A program made the translations under genes and the position numbers. From positions 1 through 9,303 of the forward strand of contig JBLHKZ010000226.1 of NCBI GenBank assembly GCA_047618185.1: a stretch of DNA of 9,303 bases. Reading direction: 5' to 3'. Below the pieces are notes generated by a model. That model worked only from the letters and a program-made list of their open reading frames with translations. It had not been told where the DNA came from and searched no databases. The DNA comes from JAYPEY01 sp047618185 (GTDB lineage: Bacteria > Verrucomicrobiota > Verrucomicrobiia > Limisphaerales > JAYPEY01). Every line of letters starts with the position of its first letter. The first letter of the stretch is position 1. Positions 1 to 6,937 of the stretch are shown here, one piece after another.

Positions 1-164
1 GCGCTCATATCGTTTGAACGAAATGGGACATCGAGGACGGCGTCCGTCTCCAATTTTGGCGTGCGTCGGCGGTCGTATTGGTCGCCCTTTCCGGTTGCAT
101 TTAGGCGTGGAATCGGTTGAGCATCCTTGGCGACTTCCCTGGGCGCTGTTCGGCCTTTGTCATT

Positions 165-470
165 ATGTCATCCGCTGAAAAAGAAAAACGCAAGAAGCTG
201 GGAATGATCCTCTCGGTCGTCTTCCTTTTTGCCATGTTCATGGGGCCGGGGCCGGGGGTGTTGTTGATTAATCCCGACCCGGCCGATCCCGACGCTGTCT
301 TCACTTTCATGGGCCTGCCCAAGGTTTATGCTTGGGGGGTTCTCTGGTATTCGGTCCAGCTCGTGATTGTCGGTTTGCTTTATACCAAGGTCTGGGTGGC
401 TGATGATCCGGTGGCGGCTTCTGCGAAAACTCCGGGAGAATCCAGTCCGGCGACAGAGAATCAAGACTAA
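165..470 (+). CDS. Small two-helix membrane protein, probable symporter partner
   Basis: A 101-residue protein with a charged, Lys/Arg-rich start (MSSAEKEKRKKLG), a first hydrophobic segment at about residues 13-34, a short loop rich in Pro and Asp, and a second segment at about residues 51-75 containing GLPKVYAWGVLWYSVQL. The tail is polar. It ends 11 bases before a sodium:solute symporter gene on the same strand. Small two-helix proteins (DUF997/YhdT beside PanF, and DUF3311) are known to be encoded immediately upstream of SSS-family transporters, and the 'GLP...WY..Q' pattern resembles that class. I infer an accessory or assembly subunit of the transporter; I cannot assign the exact family. 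The start is chosen at ATG 165 because it gives a clean cytoplasmic N-terminus. An in-frame TTG at 117 would add 16 residues. Neither start has a clear Shine-Dalgarno sequence. Confidence 0.72.
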   Translation: MSSAEKEKRKKLGMILSVVFLFAMFMGPGPGVLLINPDPADPDAVFTFMGLPKVYAWGVLWYSVQLVIVGLLYTKVWVADDPVAASAKTPGESSPATENQD

Positions 471-481
471 GCTGAAGCATC

Positions 482-2125
482 ATGGAGCAGGCAGCAGTAG
501 ATCAATTGGGCTCGGTCAAATACGTGGTGCTGGGCGCCTATTTGCTAATGCTGTTGGCGTTTGGCGTCGCGGGCTATCGCAAGAGTCAGAATACCGAAGA
601 GGATTACTACCTGGCCGGGCGAGGGCAGGGCTGGATTGTTTCGTCGCTCACCATCATGGCGACGTTCTTCAGCTCCTTTGCGCTGCTGGGCGCGCCGGGA
701 ATGGTTTATCGCGAGGGCGTTATTTTTGCGCTGTTCAGTCTGAATGTGCCTCTATCAGGGGCGTCGATATATTTCCTGGGAGCGCGCATCGGACGAATTG
801 GCCGGGCCAAAGGTTATGTGACGCCGGCCGACATGATTTGCGGCTACTACGGGGAGTCGAAGGCGCTACGCCTGCTGGTCGCGCTGATCGGCGCGTTGTA
901 CGCAGTGCCGTATGTGATCATGCAGATCAAGGCGGGCGGCATTCTTTCTGAAAGCATGTTTGGCGAGGGGGCCTACGTTCCCGGCGCCACTATTCTGGCC
1001 GTGATAACGATGGTTTACATCATGATCGGCGGCATGCGCAGCGTCGCCTGGACGGATGTCGTGCAGGGTCTCCTGCTCGTGGGCGGCATGTTGCTGGCAG
1101 GCCTCGCGACGGTGGCGGCGTTGGGCGGGTTCAGCGCCTTCTTTGCGGCGATCGCGGAATTGCCGCCGAGTTCGCTTTCGGCGCCCGGGACGACCGGCAA
1201 GTTCAATCACTGGATGCTGCTCACGATTGTGCTGTTTGCCTCGACGGGATCGATGATTCAACCGGCGCAGTGGATGCGCTACTACGCCGCCGACTCGACG
1301 AATACCCTGCGGCGCAGCGCTCTCGTCTTTGCGGTCTTGCTTACGGCGTGTTTCTTGTTTGGCGTCATGCTAGTCGGGCTGGGCGGGCAGGCGCTTTATC
1401 CGCTGGCCGAGGCCGCTGGTGGTGGCGTGGCTCCGAATGCGGCTGTCGGCGAGTATGACAATATCCTCGTCACCGTGTTGACGAATCATTTGCCGCAGCT
1501 GTTCGGCGCCGGGAGCATGATTGGGGCGATTGTGACCTCGCTGATTCTAGTGGCCATCATGGCGGCGGCGATGAGCACGGCGGACAGCAATCTTCATTCG
1601 CTGAGCGGCGTGGTGACGCGCGACGTTTACGACCGCTATATCCGTCCTGAAGCGAGCCAAACGGAACGCACCTGGGTGGGGCGCATCGTGATTTGTGTTT
1701 CCACGGTTGTTGCGCTGATCCTGGTAATCGCTGCGAATGCCCGGAGTCCGGACGACGATCCCTTGAAAATGATCGCGCAGCTGGGATTCTTTGCGATCGC
1801 CTTTGCAGCGCTGTTGCTGCCGCCCGCGATCGACATCATGTACATTAGGAAGGGCACGCGCGCGGGAGCGATCAGCGGCATCGTCGCGGGGCTGATCATT
1901 CTGCTGTTTATCAGTCCCTTTTTGCCGTCGTTGCTCAATCCGATGTTCGGCGAGGAAGCATTGTCGGGAATGAACGATCTGGTGAAGACGATGACGGGAA
2001 TGGTTGACCGCAGCGCCTGGGGATTGTTGGCGAGCATTACGGTGTTCATTGGGGTGAGCGTCTATACGCGGAAGCCAGACGAGAAAACTGTTTCGGAATT
2101 CAAGAGAATCGCGGAGGGAGACTGA
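482..2125 (+). CDS. Sodium:solute symporter (SSS family)
   Basis: A 547-residue integral membrane protein of the usual length for the SSS family (PutP/PanF/SGLT relatives), with about 13 hydrophobic segments. Hallmarks are visible in order. An N-terminal helix is followed by DYYLAGRGQGW (41-51), and the first core helix contains ATFFSSFALLGAPG (60-73), where the sodium-site residues lie in PutP. The signature GGMRSVAWTDVVQG is at 183-196 and QPAQWMRYYAA at 260-270. AAAMSTADSNLHSLSGVVTRDVY at about 361-383 holds the conserved Ser-Thr that helps bind sodium. By family knowledge it imports an organic solute (amino acid, sugar, carboxylate or vitamin) driven by the sodium gradient across the inner membrane. 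The substrate cannot be read from the sequence. It lies 11 bases after the small membrane protein and 60 bases before the sigma factor gene, so co-transcription is plausible. No truncation or missing signature residue was seen. Confidence 0.93.
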   Translation: MEQAAVDQLGSVKYVVLGAYLLMLLAFGVAGYRKSQNTEEDYYLAGRGQGWIVSSLTIMATFFSSFALLGAPGMVYREGVIFALFSLNVPLSGASIYFLGARIGRIGRAKGYVTPADMICGYYGESKALRLLVALIGALYAVPYVIMQIKAGGILSESMFGEGAYVPGATILAVITMVYIMIGGMRSVAWTDVVQGLLLVGGMLLAGLATVAALGGFSAFFAAIAELPPSSLSAPGTTGKFNHWMLLTIVLFASTGSMIQPAQWMRYYAADSTNTLRRSALVFAVLLTACFLFGVMLVGLGGQALYPLAEAAGGGVAPNAAVGEYDNILVTVLTNHLPQLFGAGSMIGAIVTSLILVAIMAAAMSTADSNLHSLSGVVTRDVYDRYIRPEASQTERTWVGRIVICVSTVVALILVIAANARSPDDDPLKMIAQLGFFAIAFAALLLPPAIDIMYIRKGTRAGAISGIVAGLIILLFISPFLPSLLNPMFGEEALSGMNDLVKTMTGMVDRSAWGLLASITVFIGVSVYTRKPDEKTVSEFKRIAEGD

Positions 2126-2167
2126 TCGGCGACGACAGCGCGGAAACTTTCGGAATATCAGAGTTGT

Positions 2168-2173
2168 GGAGGA
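2168..2173 (+). promoter_or_regulatory. Ribosome binding site for the ECF sigma gene
   Basis: GGAGGA lies 12 bases before the GTG at 2186. It is the clearest Shine-Dalgarno match in the window, although the spacing is long. It supports GTG 2186 over the in-frame GTG at 2210 as the start, and no in-frame ATG lies between them. Confidence 0.55.
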
Positions 2174-2185
2174 ATCGTAGGCGCA

Positions 2186-2815
2186 GTGAATCAGGACTCC
2201 CAAACCGATGTGAAATCGGAGCATGTCGTCGATCCCGAAGTGTGGGTCGACGATCATGGCGATGTTCTTTACCGGTTTGCCCTGGCCCGGTTGCGCAATT
2301 CAGCGACGGCCGAGGATCTGGTCCAGGAAACCCTTCTCGCCGCGTTTAAGGCCAAGGATCGGTTCGAGGGACGCGCGTCGGTGCGGAGTTGGCTGGTCGG
2401 CATTCTCAAGAACAAGATCATTGATTTCTTCCGCAAGCGCAGCCGCGAGACGTCATTTTCCGATTTGGAATTCATGAGCGACGAGTTTGGGGATCGGATG
2501 AATGCCAGCGGATTGATGGGCGAGCATTGGGTCGCCGAACGTGGGCCTCGCGAATGGGCGTCGCCGGAGGACAGTCTGGTGCGGGCGGAGTTCTGGGGAG
2601 TCTTTCGGAGTTGCGCGGACAAGCTGCCGGACAAGATCGCGGGCGTGTTTTTGATGCGCGAGGTCGACGGGGTGGCGTCCGAGGAAATCTGCGAGGTTTT
2701 CAACATCAGTCCGAACAACTTCTGGGTCATGCTTCATCGGGCGCGGTTGGCGCTGCGGCAGTGCCTGGAGCTGAATTGGTTTCAGGCGCAAGGGATGACG
2801 GAGGGCGGACAATGA
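2186..2815 (+). CDS. ECF-type RNA polymerase sigma-70 family sigma factor
   Basis: A 209-residue protein starting with GTG. Region 2 spans about residues 24-88 and includes the core-binding and -10 recognition motif AEDLVQETLLAAF (42-54), then RSWLVGILKNKIIDFFRKR (67-85). A linker of about 40 residues contains GEHWVAERGPREWASPEDS. Region 4 (about 132-192) contains LPDKIAGVFLMREVDG, EEICEVFNISPNNFWVMLHRA and LALRQCLELNWF. The combination of a 'GHW...P..W..P' linker, 'FLMREV.G', 'N.FWVMLHRARLALR.CLE..WF' and a tiny zinc-finger partner matches, from memory, the TIGR02943-type ECF subgroup. The protein should direct RNA polymerase to a small regulon. Its stop overlaps the start of the next gene (ATGA, 2812-2815), a sign of translational coupling to its presumed antagonist. 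GGAAACTT at 2142-2149 upstream resembles an ECF -35 element, but no well-spaced -10 was found. Confidence 0.92.
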   Translation: MNQDSQTDVKSEHVVDPEVWVDDHGDVLYRFALARLRNSATAEDLVQETLLAAFKAKDRFEGRASVRSWLVGILKNKIIDFFRKRSRETSFSDLEFMSDEFGDRMNASGLMGEHWVAERGPREWASPEDSLVRAEFWGVFRSCADKLPDKIAGVFLMREVDGVASEEICEVFNISPNNFWVMLHRARLALRQCLELNWFQAQGMTEGGQ

Positions 2816-3108
2816 AGTTTCTCCAAAAATTCATGTCGGGAATCATGCCGTCTTGCTCGGAGGCGTCGCGACTGGCCTCGCGTTCACTGGATGAGAAGCT
2901 GCCGGCTTCGCGGCGATTCGCCTTGTGGCTGCATCAGCGGATGTGCGGGCTGTGTCGTCGTTACGGTAGTCAGTTGAACTTTATGCGCGACGCAGCGGCG
3001 GAATTGGAGGAGCGGATGCCGGAGCCTGCGGATGACGCCCGCCTTTCGGATGCCGCTCGAGATCGGCTCAAAGAGAAGCTTCGCTCCGCAACGAAGGAGA
3101 GCGAATAG
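2812..3108 (+). CDS. Zinc-finger anti-sigma-like protein
   Basis: A 98-residue soluble protein with no membrane segment. It carries a compact zinc-binding pattern: C15, then H41-x3-C45-x2-C48 (HQRMCGLC), as in zf-HC2/ZAS anti-sigma domains. SCSEASRLASRSLDEKL at 14-30 matches the usual 'C.E...L.S...D..L' lead-in of such proteins. The remainder is charged and helical, with a tail rich in Glu, Arg and Lys (63-98). It overlaps the sigma gene by four bases, the standard arrangement for an ECF sigma and its anti-sigma. The likely role is to bind and hold the sigma factor in the cytoplasm and release it when the metal-thiol site is oxidised or loses zinc, as RsrA does. The redox role is inferred, not shown. 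The absence of a transmembrane helix argues against sensing across the envelope. Confidence 0.85.
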   Translation: MKFLQKFMSGIMPSCSEASRLASRSLDEKLPASRRFALWLHQRMCGLCRRYGSQLNFMRDAAAELEERMPEPADDARLSDAARDRLKEKLRSATKESE

Positions 3109-3348
3109 CTGTTTCTTTCGGCGCTTGTTGGGCGGGGCGTGTCGCGAGCCCTCGTTCAACGAGCGCCAGCGGTCGGGGATGGACAGTGAGCCGCCACAAT
3201 CCGGTCGGTTCCGCATTGAAATTGCAATGCGCGCCTAGACAGGCTCCGGTTCTCTCCAAGCTTATCGCCAATACCCCTTGCTCAATGTCGGTAAGCAACC
3301 CACCCTCTGCCAGGTGTTAGATGAAATCGTTGTTACCGTTCAAGCCCT
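3109..3348 (+). other. Intergenic spacer with hairpin before the secreted-protein gene
   Basis: No gene is apparent in this 240-bp spacer. It contains a perfect 7-bp inverted repeat, CGCATTG (3212-3218) and CAATGCG (3225-3231), with a 6-base loop. A smaller one, CTCGTT/AACGAG, lies at 3151-3163. Neither is followed by a run of T, so a standard intrinsic terminator is not supported. The promoter of the 3349 gene probably lies here. GCAACC (3295-3300) followed 15 bases later by GTTA (3316-3319) vaguely recalls an ECF promoter but is weak. Confidence 0.4.
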
Positions 3349-5922
3349 ATGAAAAAACTGTATTTTCCACTTATTATTGTCTTCTTCCTTTCAAGCGCAG
3401 CTGTCCGCTCCCAGAGTTTTTTTGATGATTTTGATGACGATTCCCGCGACAGCGCGGCTTGGAACGCGCCGGAGGTGGACGTTGGCAATGGGCAACTGCT
3501 GGAACAGAACCAACGGCTTGAATTCAGCTCAACCGCTTCCTCAGAGAGTTTTGTCATTCAGAGCATCCGCCGAAACCCTTCCTACGATCAGCCTTGGCAG
3601 GCGCAGTTGGAGGTCTCAATGGACCAGGTCAATTTCACATCACTCAATGGATTCGGCTTCGTGCTTCTGAATGTCGGGAGCACAACCGCTGGCGACAACC
3701 ACATCGGTGTCGGCTACGCCGCCGGAGTGCTGCCGGGGACTTCGGGGAATCTGGAGGGCGCTTTCTCGGACGCGGGGGACGGCGCCAATCCCAATGGACT
3801 TCTGACGACCGACGTGCGGGACTTGCCTCAATCGATCGGAGTCTGCGCGGTTTACGATCCCAGGCTCCGCGTCATTCGAACCTATTTTGACCTCGACGGC
3901 GACCGGACGGACGGCGATTGGATATTGTTGCGGGCCTACACAATCGATGGATCCACGATCGCCGACGCGCAGACGCTCGATTGGGGCATGAGCGGATCGG
4001 ACACCTTTCACCTGAACGTTGCCGGCGGAGCCGAGGGGACCTCAGTGGCGGTGGCCGCAGGCTCGGCCTGGGTGGACAACTTTAATTTCATCGAAAGCCA
4101 GCCCATCGACGTTCCCTCGGCGACCGACGATTTCGACGATAATTCTCGCAATACGGCGATCTGGATGACTCCCATGGCATTCGCCGGAAACGGTCAACTC
4201 CAGGAGCAAAACCAACGACTGGAATTCAGCGCTGGTGCTTCCGCTGGGCCAGAGAACTTTGTGTCCCAGTCGTTCATGACCTTTCCCCGTTACGACGAAG
4301 CCTGGCAGGCCCAATTGGTCGTCTCGATGGACAAAAACAATTTTTCATCGTTCGGCCAAAGCGGCTCGGTGGAGATTGAGGTAGGAAACGGGTCATCCGG
4401 GAGTGGAAACGAATTCCTGAATCTCGGGTACGGCGCCGGTGTTTTGGGGGCCATGCCCGAACAGGCCATCTTTGCGGCCGGCACCGACAACGCCAATCCA
4501 GAAGGAATCGAGAATCTGGACGTGCGCGTCCTGCCGGATGCGATCGGGATTCGCGTCACGTACGACCCGAATCTTCGAATTATCCGAACCTACTACGACC
4601 TCGACACCGACCAGACGGACGGTGAGTGGACCCTCTTTCAATCCTTTACCATTGACGGTTCAAGTGTCACCGGAGCAACCACTCTTAACTGGGGGATGAT
4701 CTCAACGGACGCCTTCTTCCTTGGAATCGCCGGTTCGTCATGCGACGAGGGATCGGGCACCGCCCCGGCCATCGCCGCCGGTTCCGCCTGGGCGGACGAT
4801 TTTCAGTTCAATCTCGGAACCACCGCCACCAGCGAGTCGGGTCTTCGGTTCGCGGATGACTTCAACGACGATTCCCGGACGATATTGTGGGACGCTCCGT
4901 TTGTCTCATCCGGCAATCCGATGTTGGTCGAGGAGGATCATCGTCTGGAGTTTCGGGCCAGCTCCGGGACGGGAGAACAGGAGATTCAACAAATGGCCAA
5001 TCAGACTTTCTGGCCGCAGTACAGCCAGGCTTTTGAAGTGAAAGTGGAGGCGCATTGCCTGCCCGCCGCGATGACGACGGATGGACAGCTCTCAGGACTG
5101 GACCTGTGCATCGCCAATAGTTCGGGAAACGGCGACCTCTTAATCTCCGTCGCGGCGATTTTCAGTGAAGGATCGCTACAGCAGGGCATCGCCGCCGACA
5201 ACTCCGAAGTGGCGAACGACCCTGGGACGGATCTCCCCGAAGGCCTGCAGTTTGGCGCGCTGCCCGAGGTGGTGGGCGTGCGCGTCGTGTGGTCTCCGGA
5301 TACCAAGGTCATGAGTTGCTATTTCGACACCGACGGCGATCGAACCAAGGAGACCTGGGTTTTTTTCCGCGATTACACGCTAGATGGCTCAAGCGACAAG
5401 GGAACTATCGACACCTCCCAATGGGGCATGTCTGGCGGCGATCGATTCAGGGTCGGCCTAAGCGGATTCGCCGAGATGACAGTGGTTGATCCAGGAGAGG
5501 CGTATTTCGACAATTTCTCACTGCTCAACGCTCCCCTTCTGAGCGGTTTTGACCTTTGGGCGTCCGCGATTCCCGACGCGGGAATGCGCGCAGCTACCAT
5601 CGACGCCTCCGGCAACGGCATTCCCAATCTGGTCCAATACCTGTATGGGTTGGCGCCCTTGGCGACTGACACGGACGTCAAGCTGGCAATTCGCATGGAG
5701 AACGGTTTCCCGCGGCTGATTCATGGTTTTGACGGGACTGTAACGGACTACACATTCAACTATCAGGAAAAGTTCGCCCTAGGGGAGCCATCCTGGTCGC
5801 CGTTCGCTGCGATCACGACGATTGAAACATTTCTATCCAACGGGAAAACGTTTCGAAAGGTGACGCTCCCGACCGATCCTTCGAACAAGTTCTTCCGAAT
5901 CGAAGCGATCCTGGAGGAGTAA
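3349..5922 (+). CDS. Exported protein with three tandem copies of an unnamed Asp-rich domain
   Basis: An 857-residue protein. Residues 1-23 form a Sec signal peptide (MKKLYFP, a hydrophobic core, then SSAAVRSQS). Three homologous domains follow at about 26-248, 260-488 and 503-725. Shared landmarks are an N-terminal DDF[DN]D[DN]SR; a 'G.L.E..RLEF' strand, seen as GNGQLLEQNQRLEFS at 46-60 and nearly identical at 280-294; an Asp-rich loop DLDGDRTDGDW (181-191), DLDTDQTDGEW (417-427) and DTDGDRTKETW (660-670); [YF]T[IL]DGS; WGM..(S/T/G)D.F; and a closing W/Y-F/V/A-D-[ND]-F strand. Copies 1 and 2 are visibly closer to each other than to copy 3. Residues 731-857 form a different module with DASGNGIPNLVQYLYG, a degenerate relative of the 'D.DGDG..N..EY..G' C-terminal module common in Verrucomicrobia exported proteins, ending in KFFRIEAILEE. 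I recognise no catalytic motif. The beta-rich pattern suggests a LamG/ConA-like binding fold, with the Asp loop binding calcium. It is probably secreted or surface-attached. Confidence 0.85.
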   Translation: MKKLYFPLIIVFFLSSAAVRSQSFFDDFDDDSRDSAAWNAPEVDVGNGQLLEQNQRLEFSSTASSESFVIQSIRRNPSYDQPWQAQLEVSMDQVNFTSLNGFGFVLLNVGSTTAGDNHIGVGYAAGVLPGTSGNLEGAFSDAGDGANPNGLLTTDVRDLPQSIGVCAVYDPRLRVIRTYFDLDGDRTDGDWILLRAYTIDGSTIADAQTLDWGMSGSDTFHLNVAGGAEGTSVAVAAGSAWVDNFNFIESQPIDVPSATDDFDDNSRNTAIWMTPMAFAGNGQLQEQNQRLEFSAGASAGPENFVSQSFMTFPRYDEAWQAQLVVSMDKNNFSSFGQSGSVEIEVGNGSSGSGNEFLNLGYGAGVLGAMPEQAIFAAGTDNANPEGIENLDVRVLPDAIGIRVTYDPNLRIIRTYYDLDTDQTDGEWTLFQSFTIDGSSVTGATTLNWGMISTDAFFLGIAGSSCDEGSGTAPAIAAGSAWADDFQFNLGTTATSESGLRFADDFNDDSRTILWDAPFVSSGNPMLVEEDHRLEFRASSGTGEQEIQQMANQTFWPQYSQAFEVKVEAHCLPAAMTTDGQLSGLDLCIANSSGNGDLLISVAAIFSEGSLQQGIAADNSEVANDPGTDLPEGLQFGALPEVVGVRVVWSPDTKVMSCYFDTDGDRTKETWVFFRDYTLDGSSDKGTIDTSQWGMSGGDRFRVGLSGFAEMTVVDPGEAYFDNFSLLNAPLLSGFDLWASAIPDAGMRAATIDASGNGIPNLVQYLYGLAPLATDTDVKLAIRMENGFPRLIHGFDGTVTDYTFNYQEKFALGEPSWSPFAAITTIETFLSNGKTFRKVTLPTDPSNKFFRIEAILEE
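3424..5523 (+). repeat. Triplicated coding repeat, unit about 690 bp
   Basis: Three in-frame repeat units lie at about 3424-4092, 4126-4812 and 4855-5523. They are recognised at the protein level by the same ordered landmarks. The Asp-rich loop recurs at residues 181, 417 and 660, a period of 236-243 residues. At the DNA level the copies are diverged, so the duplications are old rather than assembly artefacts. Short linkers of about 11-14 residues separate the copies. Confidence 0.85.
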
Positions 5923-6116
5923 GTCGCCGTTTATAGCGATCATTGCAATCCAAGGAACACTCGATAACCGTGATCTCGTAAAGGGGCTCATTCGGGTGCA
6001 GTTTGGTTAGGAATCAAATCACGCTGAACAGCAGATTTGACGTAGAGACTGCAGGGTAAAGTGCTTTCAAGACTTTGACGACGCCGGGGAATTTTTATCG
6101 ATTGATTCAGCTCGGT

Positions 6117-6176
6117 CCTCCGCGAGGCGCGGGAAAGCAGACAGGATGTCTGCGTTCCGGGGAGGCGGTCGCCGCC
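6117..6176. repeat. Cluster of three hairpins between convergent genes
   Basis: Three inverted repeats follow one another. CCTC-CGC-GAGG is at 6117-6127. A longer stem at 6132-6158 has GGAA, one mismatch and GCAGACA around a GGA loop, closed by TGTCTGC and TTCC. GGCGG-TCG-CCGCC is at 6164-6176 and abuts the stop codon of the minus-strand methyltransferase. Near-symmetry makes the middle hairpin effective on both strands. No U-tract follows any stem on either strand. The cluster may act as a bidirectional terminator or mRNA 3' end protector, or be a REP-like dispersed element. The rest of the spacer, 5923-6116, shows no gene. Confidence 0.6.
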
Positions 6177-6860
6177 TTATTTGCGTTGGCCGTGGCCGCA
6201 GAGGAAAAAGCGTTCTGAGGCGCGCACTTCATTTTGAAAGCCGAGTCGGCGAAGTCTTTGGCTCAGATCATCGGGATCGTAGAAGATTTTGTAGACTTCG
6301 AATTCGCGGCCGTCATTGAGCTTGCGGGTCTGGCGGGTGTCGGTTTTGGCCGTGAGAACGTGGTCGGCCGCAGTCGATGAGGCTTCGTATTGGGAATCGA
6401 CGAAAAAGAAGCGGCCGTCGGGCTTGAGTGCGGCGCGGATCCGTATCCAAAACTCCTCGAATCGTTCGGGCGGAACGTGCGACAGCCAAAAGCCGAAGAA
6501 GACGACATCGTATTGTCGGTCGGCTTCGAAGGCGAAAATATCGGACTGAAGGAAGCGGGCTTTGTTGGCGCCGACGCGGGCGCGGCATTGGGCGAGCATT
6601 TTAGGCGAGGCGTCAACGGCGGTAAGGTCGCCGGAATGCTTCAGGAGTTTCTCAGTCCAATTGCCGGTGCCGCAGGCCAGTTCGAGCACGGATCCGGAGG
6701 GCTGGAATTCATCCAGCCAACTGTCGAGGGCGTCGATGTCCGCGCGCCAGGCAGCGGTGGCTTCGGCGCCGCGATCGTAGCGGCCCTTGCGTTCCCACCA
6801 GTCGTTGTATTCCGGCGCCCGGGCGTCGTAGTAGGCTTTCTGAGATTCGAGAGGGTTCAT
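6177..6860 (-). CDS. Class I SAM-dependent methyltransferase
   Basis: A 227-residue soluble protein with the Rossmann-type methyltransferase core. Motif I, VLELACGTGNWT, is at 58-69 and forms the SAM-binding glycine loop. Motif II, LTAVDASPKML, is at 79-89, with the acidic residue that contacts the ribose. FLQSDIFAF at 103-111 is the adenine-contact strand, and YDVVFFGFWLSHVPPERF (117-134) and LKPDGRFFFVD (145-155) are the post-motif strands. The N-terminal YYDARAPEYNDWW resembles small-molecule (UbiE/Methyltransf_11/25-like) enzymes, but the substrate cannot be told. It is the last of three minus-strand genes, 77 bases after the beta-propeller gene, with a run of short repeats in that gap and no strong Shine-Dalgarno sequence. 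ATG 6860 gives the family's usual N-terminus. The hairpin cluster lies directly after its stop codon. Confidence 0.9.
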   Translation of the reverse strand: MNPLESQKAYYDARAPEYNDWWERKGRYDRGAEATAAWRADIDALDSWLDEFQPSGSVLELACGTGNWTEKLLKHSGDLTAVDASPKMLAQCRARVGANKARFLQSDIFAFEADRQYDVVFFGFWLSHVPPERFEEFWIRIRAALKPDGRFFFVDSQYEASSTAADHVLTAKTDTRQTRKLNDGREFEVYKIFYDPDDLSQRLRRLGFQNEVRASERFFLCGHGQRK

Positions 6861-6863
6861 TCA

Positions 6864-6914
6864 AGTTGAGAGTTCTATTGAGCTGAGAGTTGAGAGTGGG
6901 TTTGAGTTGAGAGC
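6864..6914. repeat. Short degenerate direct repeats, AG(T/C)TGAGAG(T/C)
   Basis: Four copies of a ten-base unit occur on the plus strand: AGTTGAGAGT at 6864-6873, AGCTGAGAGT at 6881-6890, AGTTGAGAGT at 6888-6897 (overlapping the previous copy) and AGTTGAGAGC at 6905-6914. Copies 1 and 3, and copies 2 and 4, are each 24 bases apart. The run fills most of the gap between the beta-propeller stop and the methyltransferase start. On the transcribed minus strand it reads as CTCTCAACT-type pyrimidine-rich repeats just before the methyltransferase ATG. Confidence 0.7.
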
Positions 6915-6937
6915 TCGGCGAGGCGGCATGTTGGGGA

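Noticed and set aside
56..80. TTGGCG followed by GTATTG as a possible sigma-70 promoter
   Set aside because: The -10 match is poor and the spacing is wrong. Such matches are expected by chance.
2..178. Open plus frame at the left edge that could be the tail of an upstream gene
   Set aside because: The translation (Arg- and Pro-rich, with no family pattern) does not look like a protein end. The stretch is more likely non-coding leader for the 165 gene.
1547..2257. Long minus-strand open frame of 236 codons opposite the symporter 3' end
   Set aside because: Its translation is rich in Arg, His and Gln with no domain pattern, and it lies antisense to a clear SSS coding region. It is a shadow of GC-rich codon usage.
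3212..3231. Hairpin CGCATTG/CAATGCG as an intrinsic terminator for the sigma/anti-sigma genes
   Set aside because: The stem is real but is followed by CGCCTAGACAGG with no T-run, and it lies over 100 bases after the stop codon.
6864..6914. Direct repeats as a CRISPR array
   Set aside because: The units are about 10 bases, overlap one another and have no uniform spacers. No cas gene is nearby.
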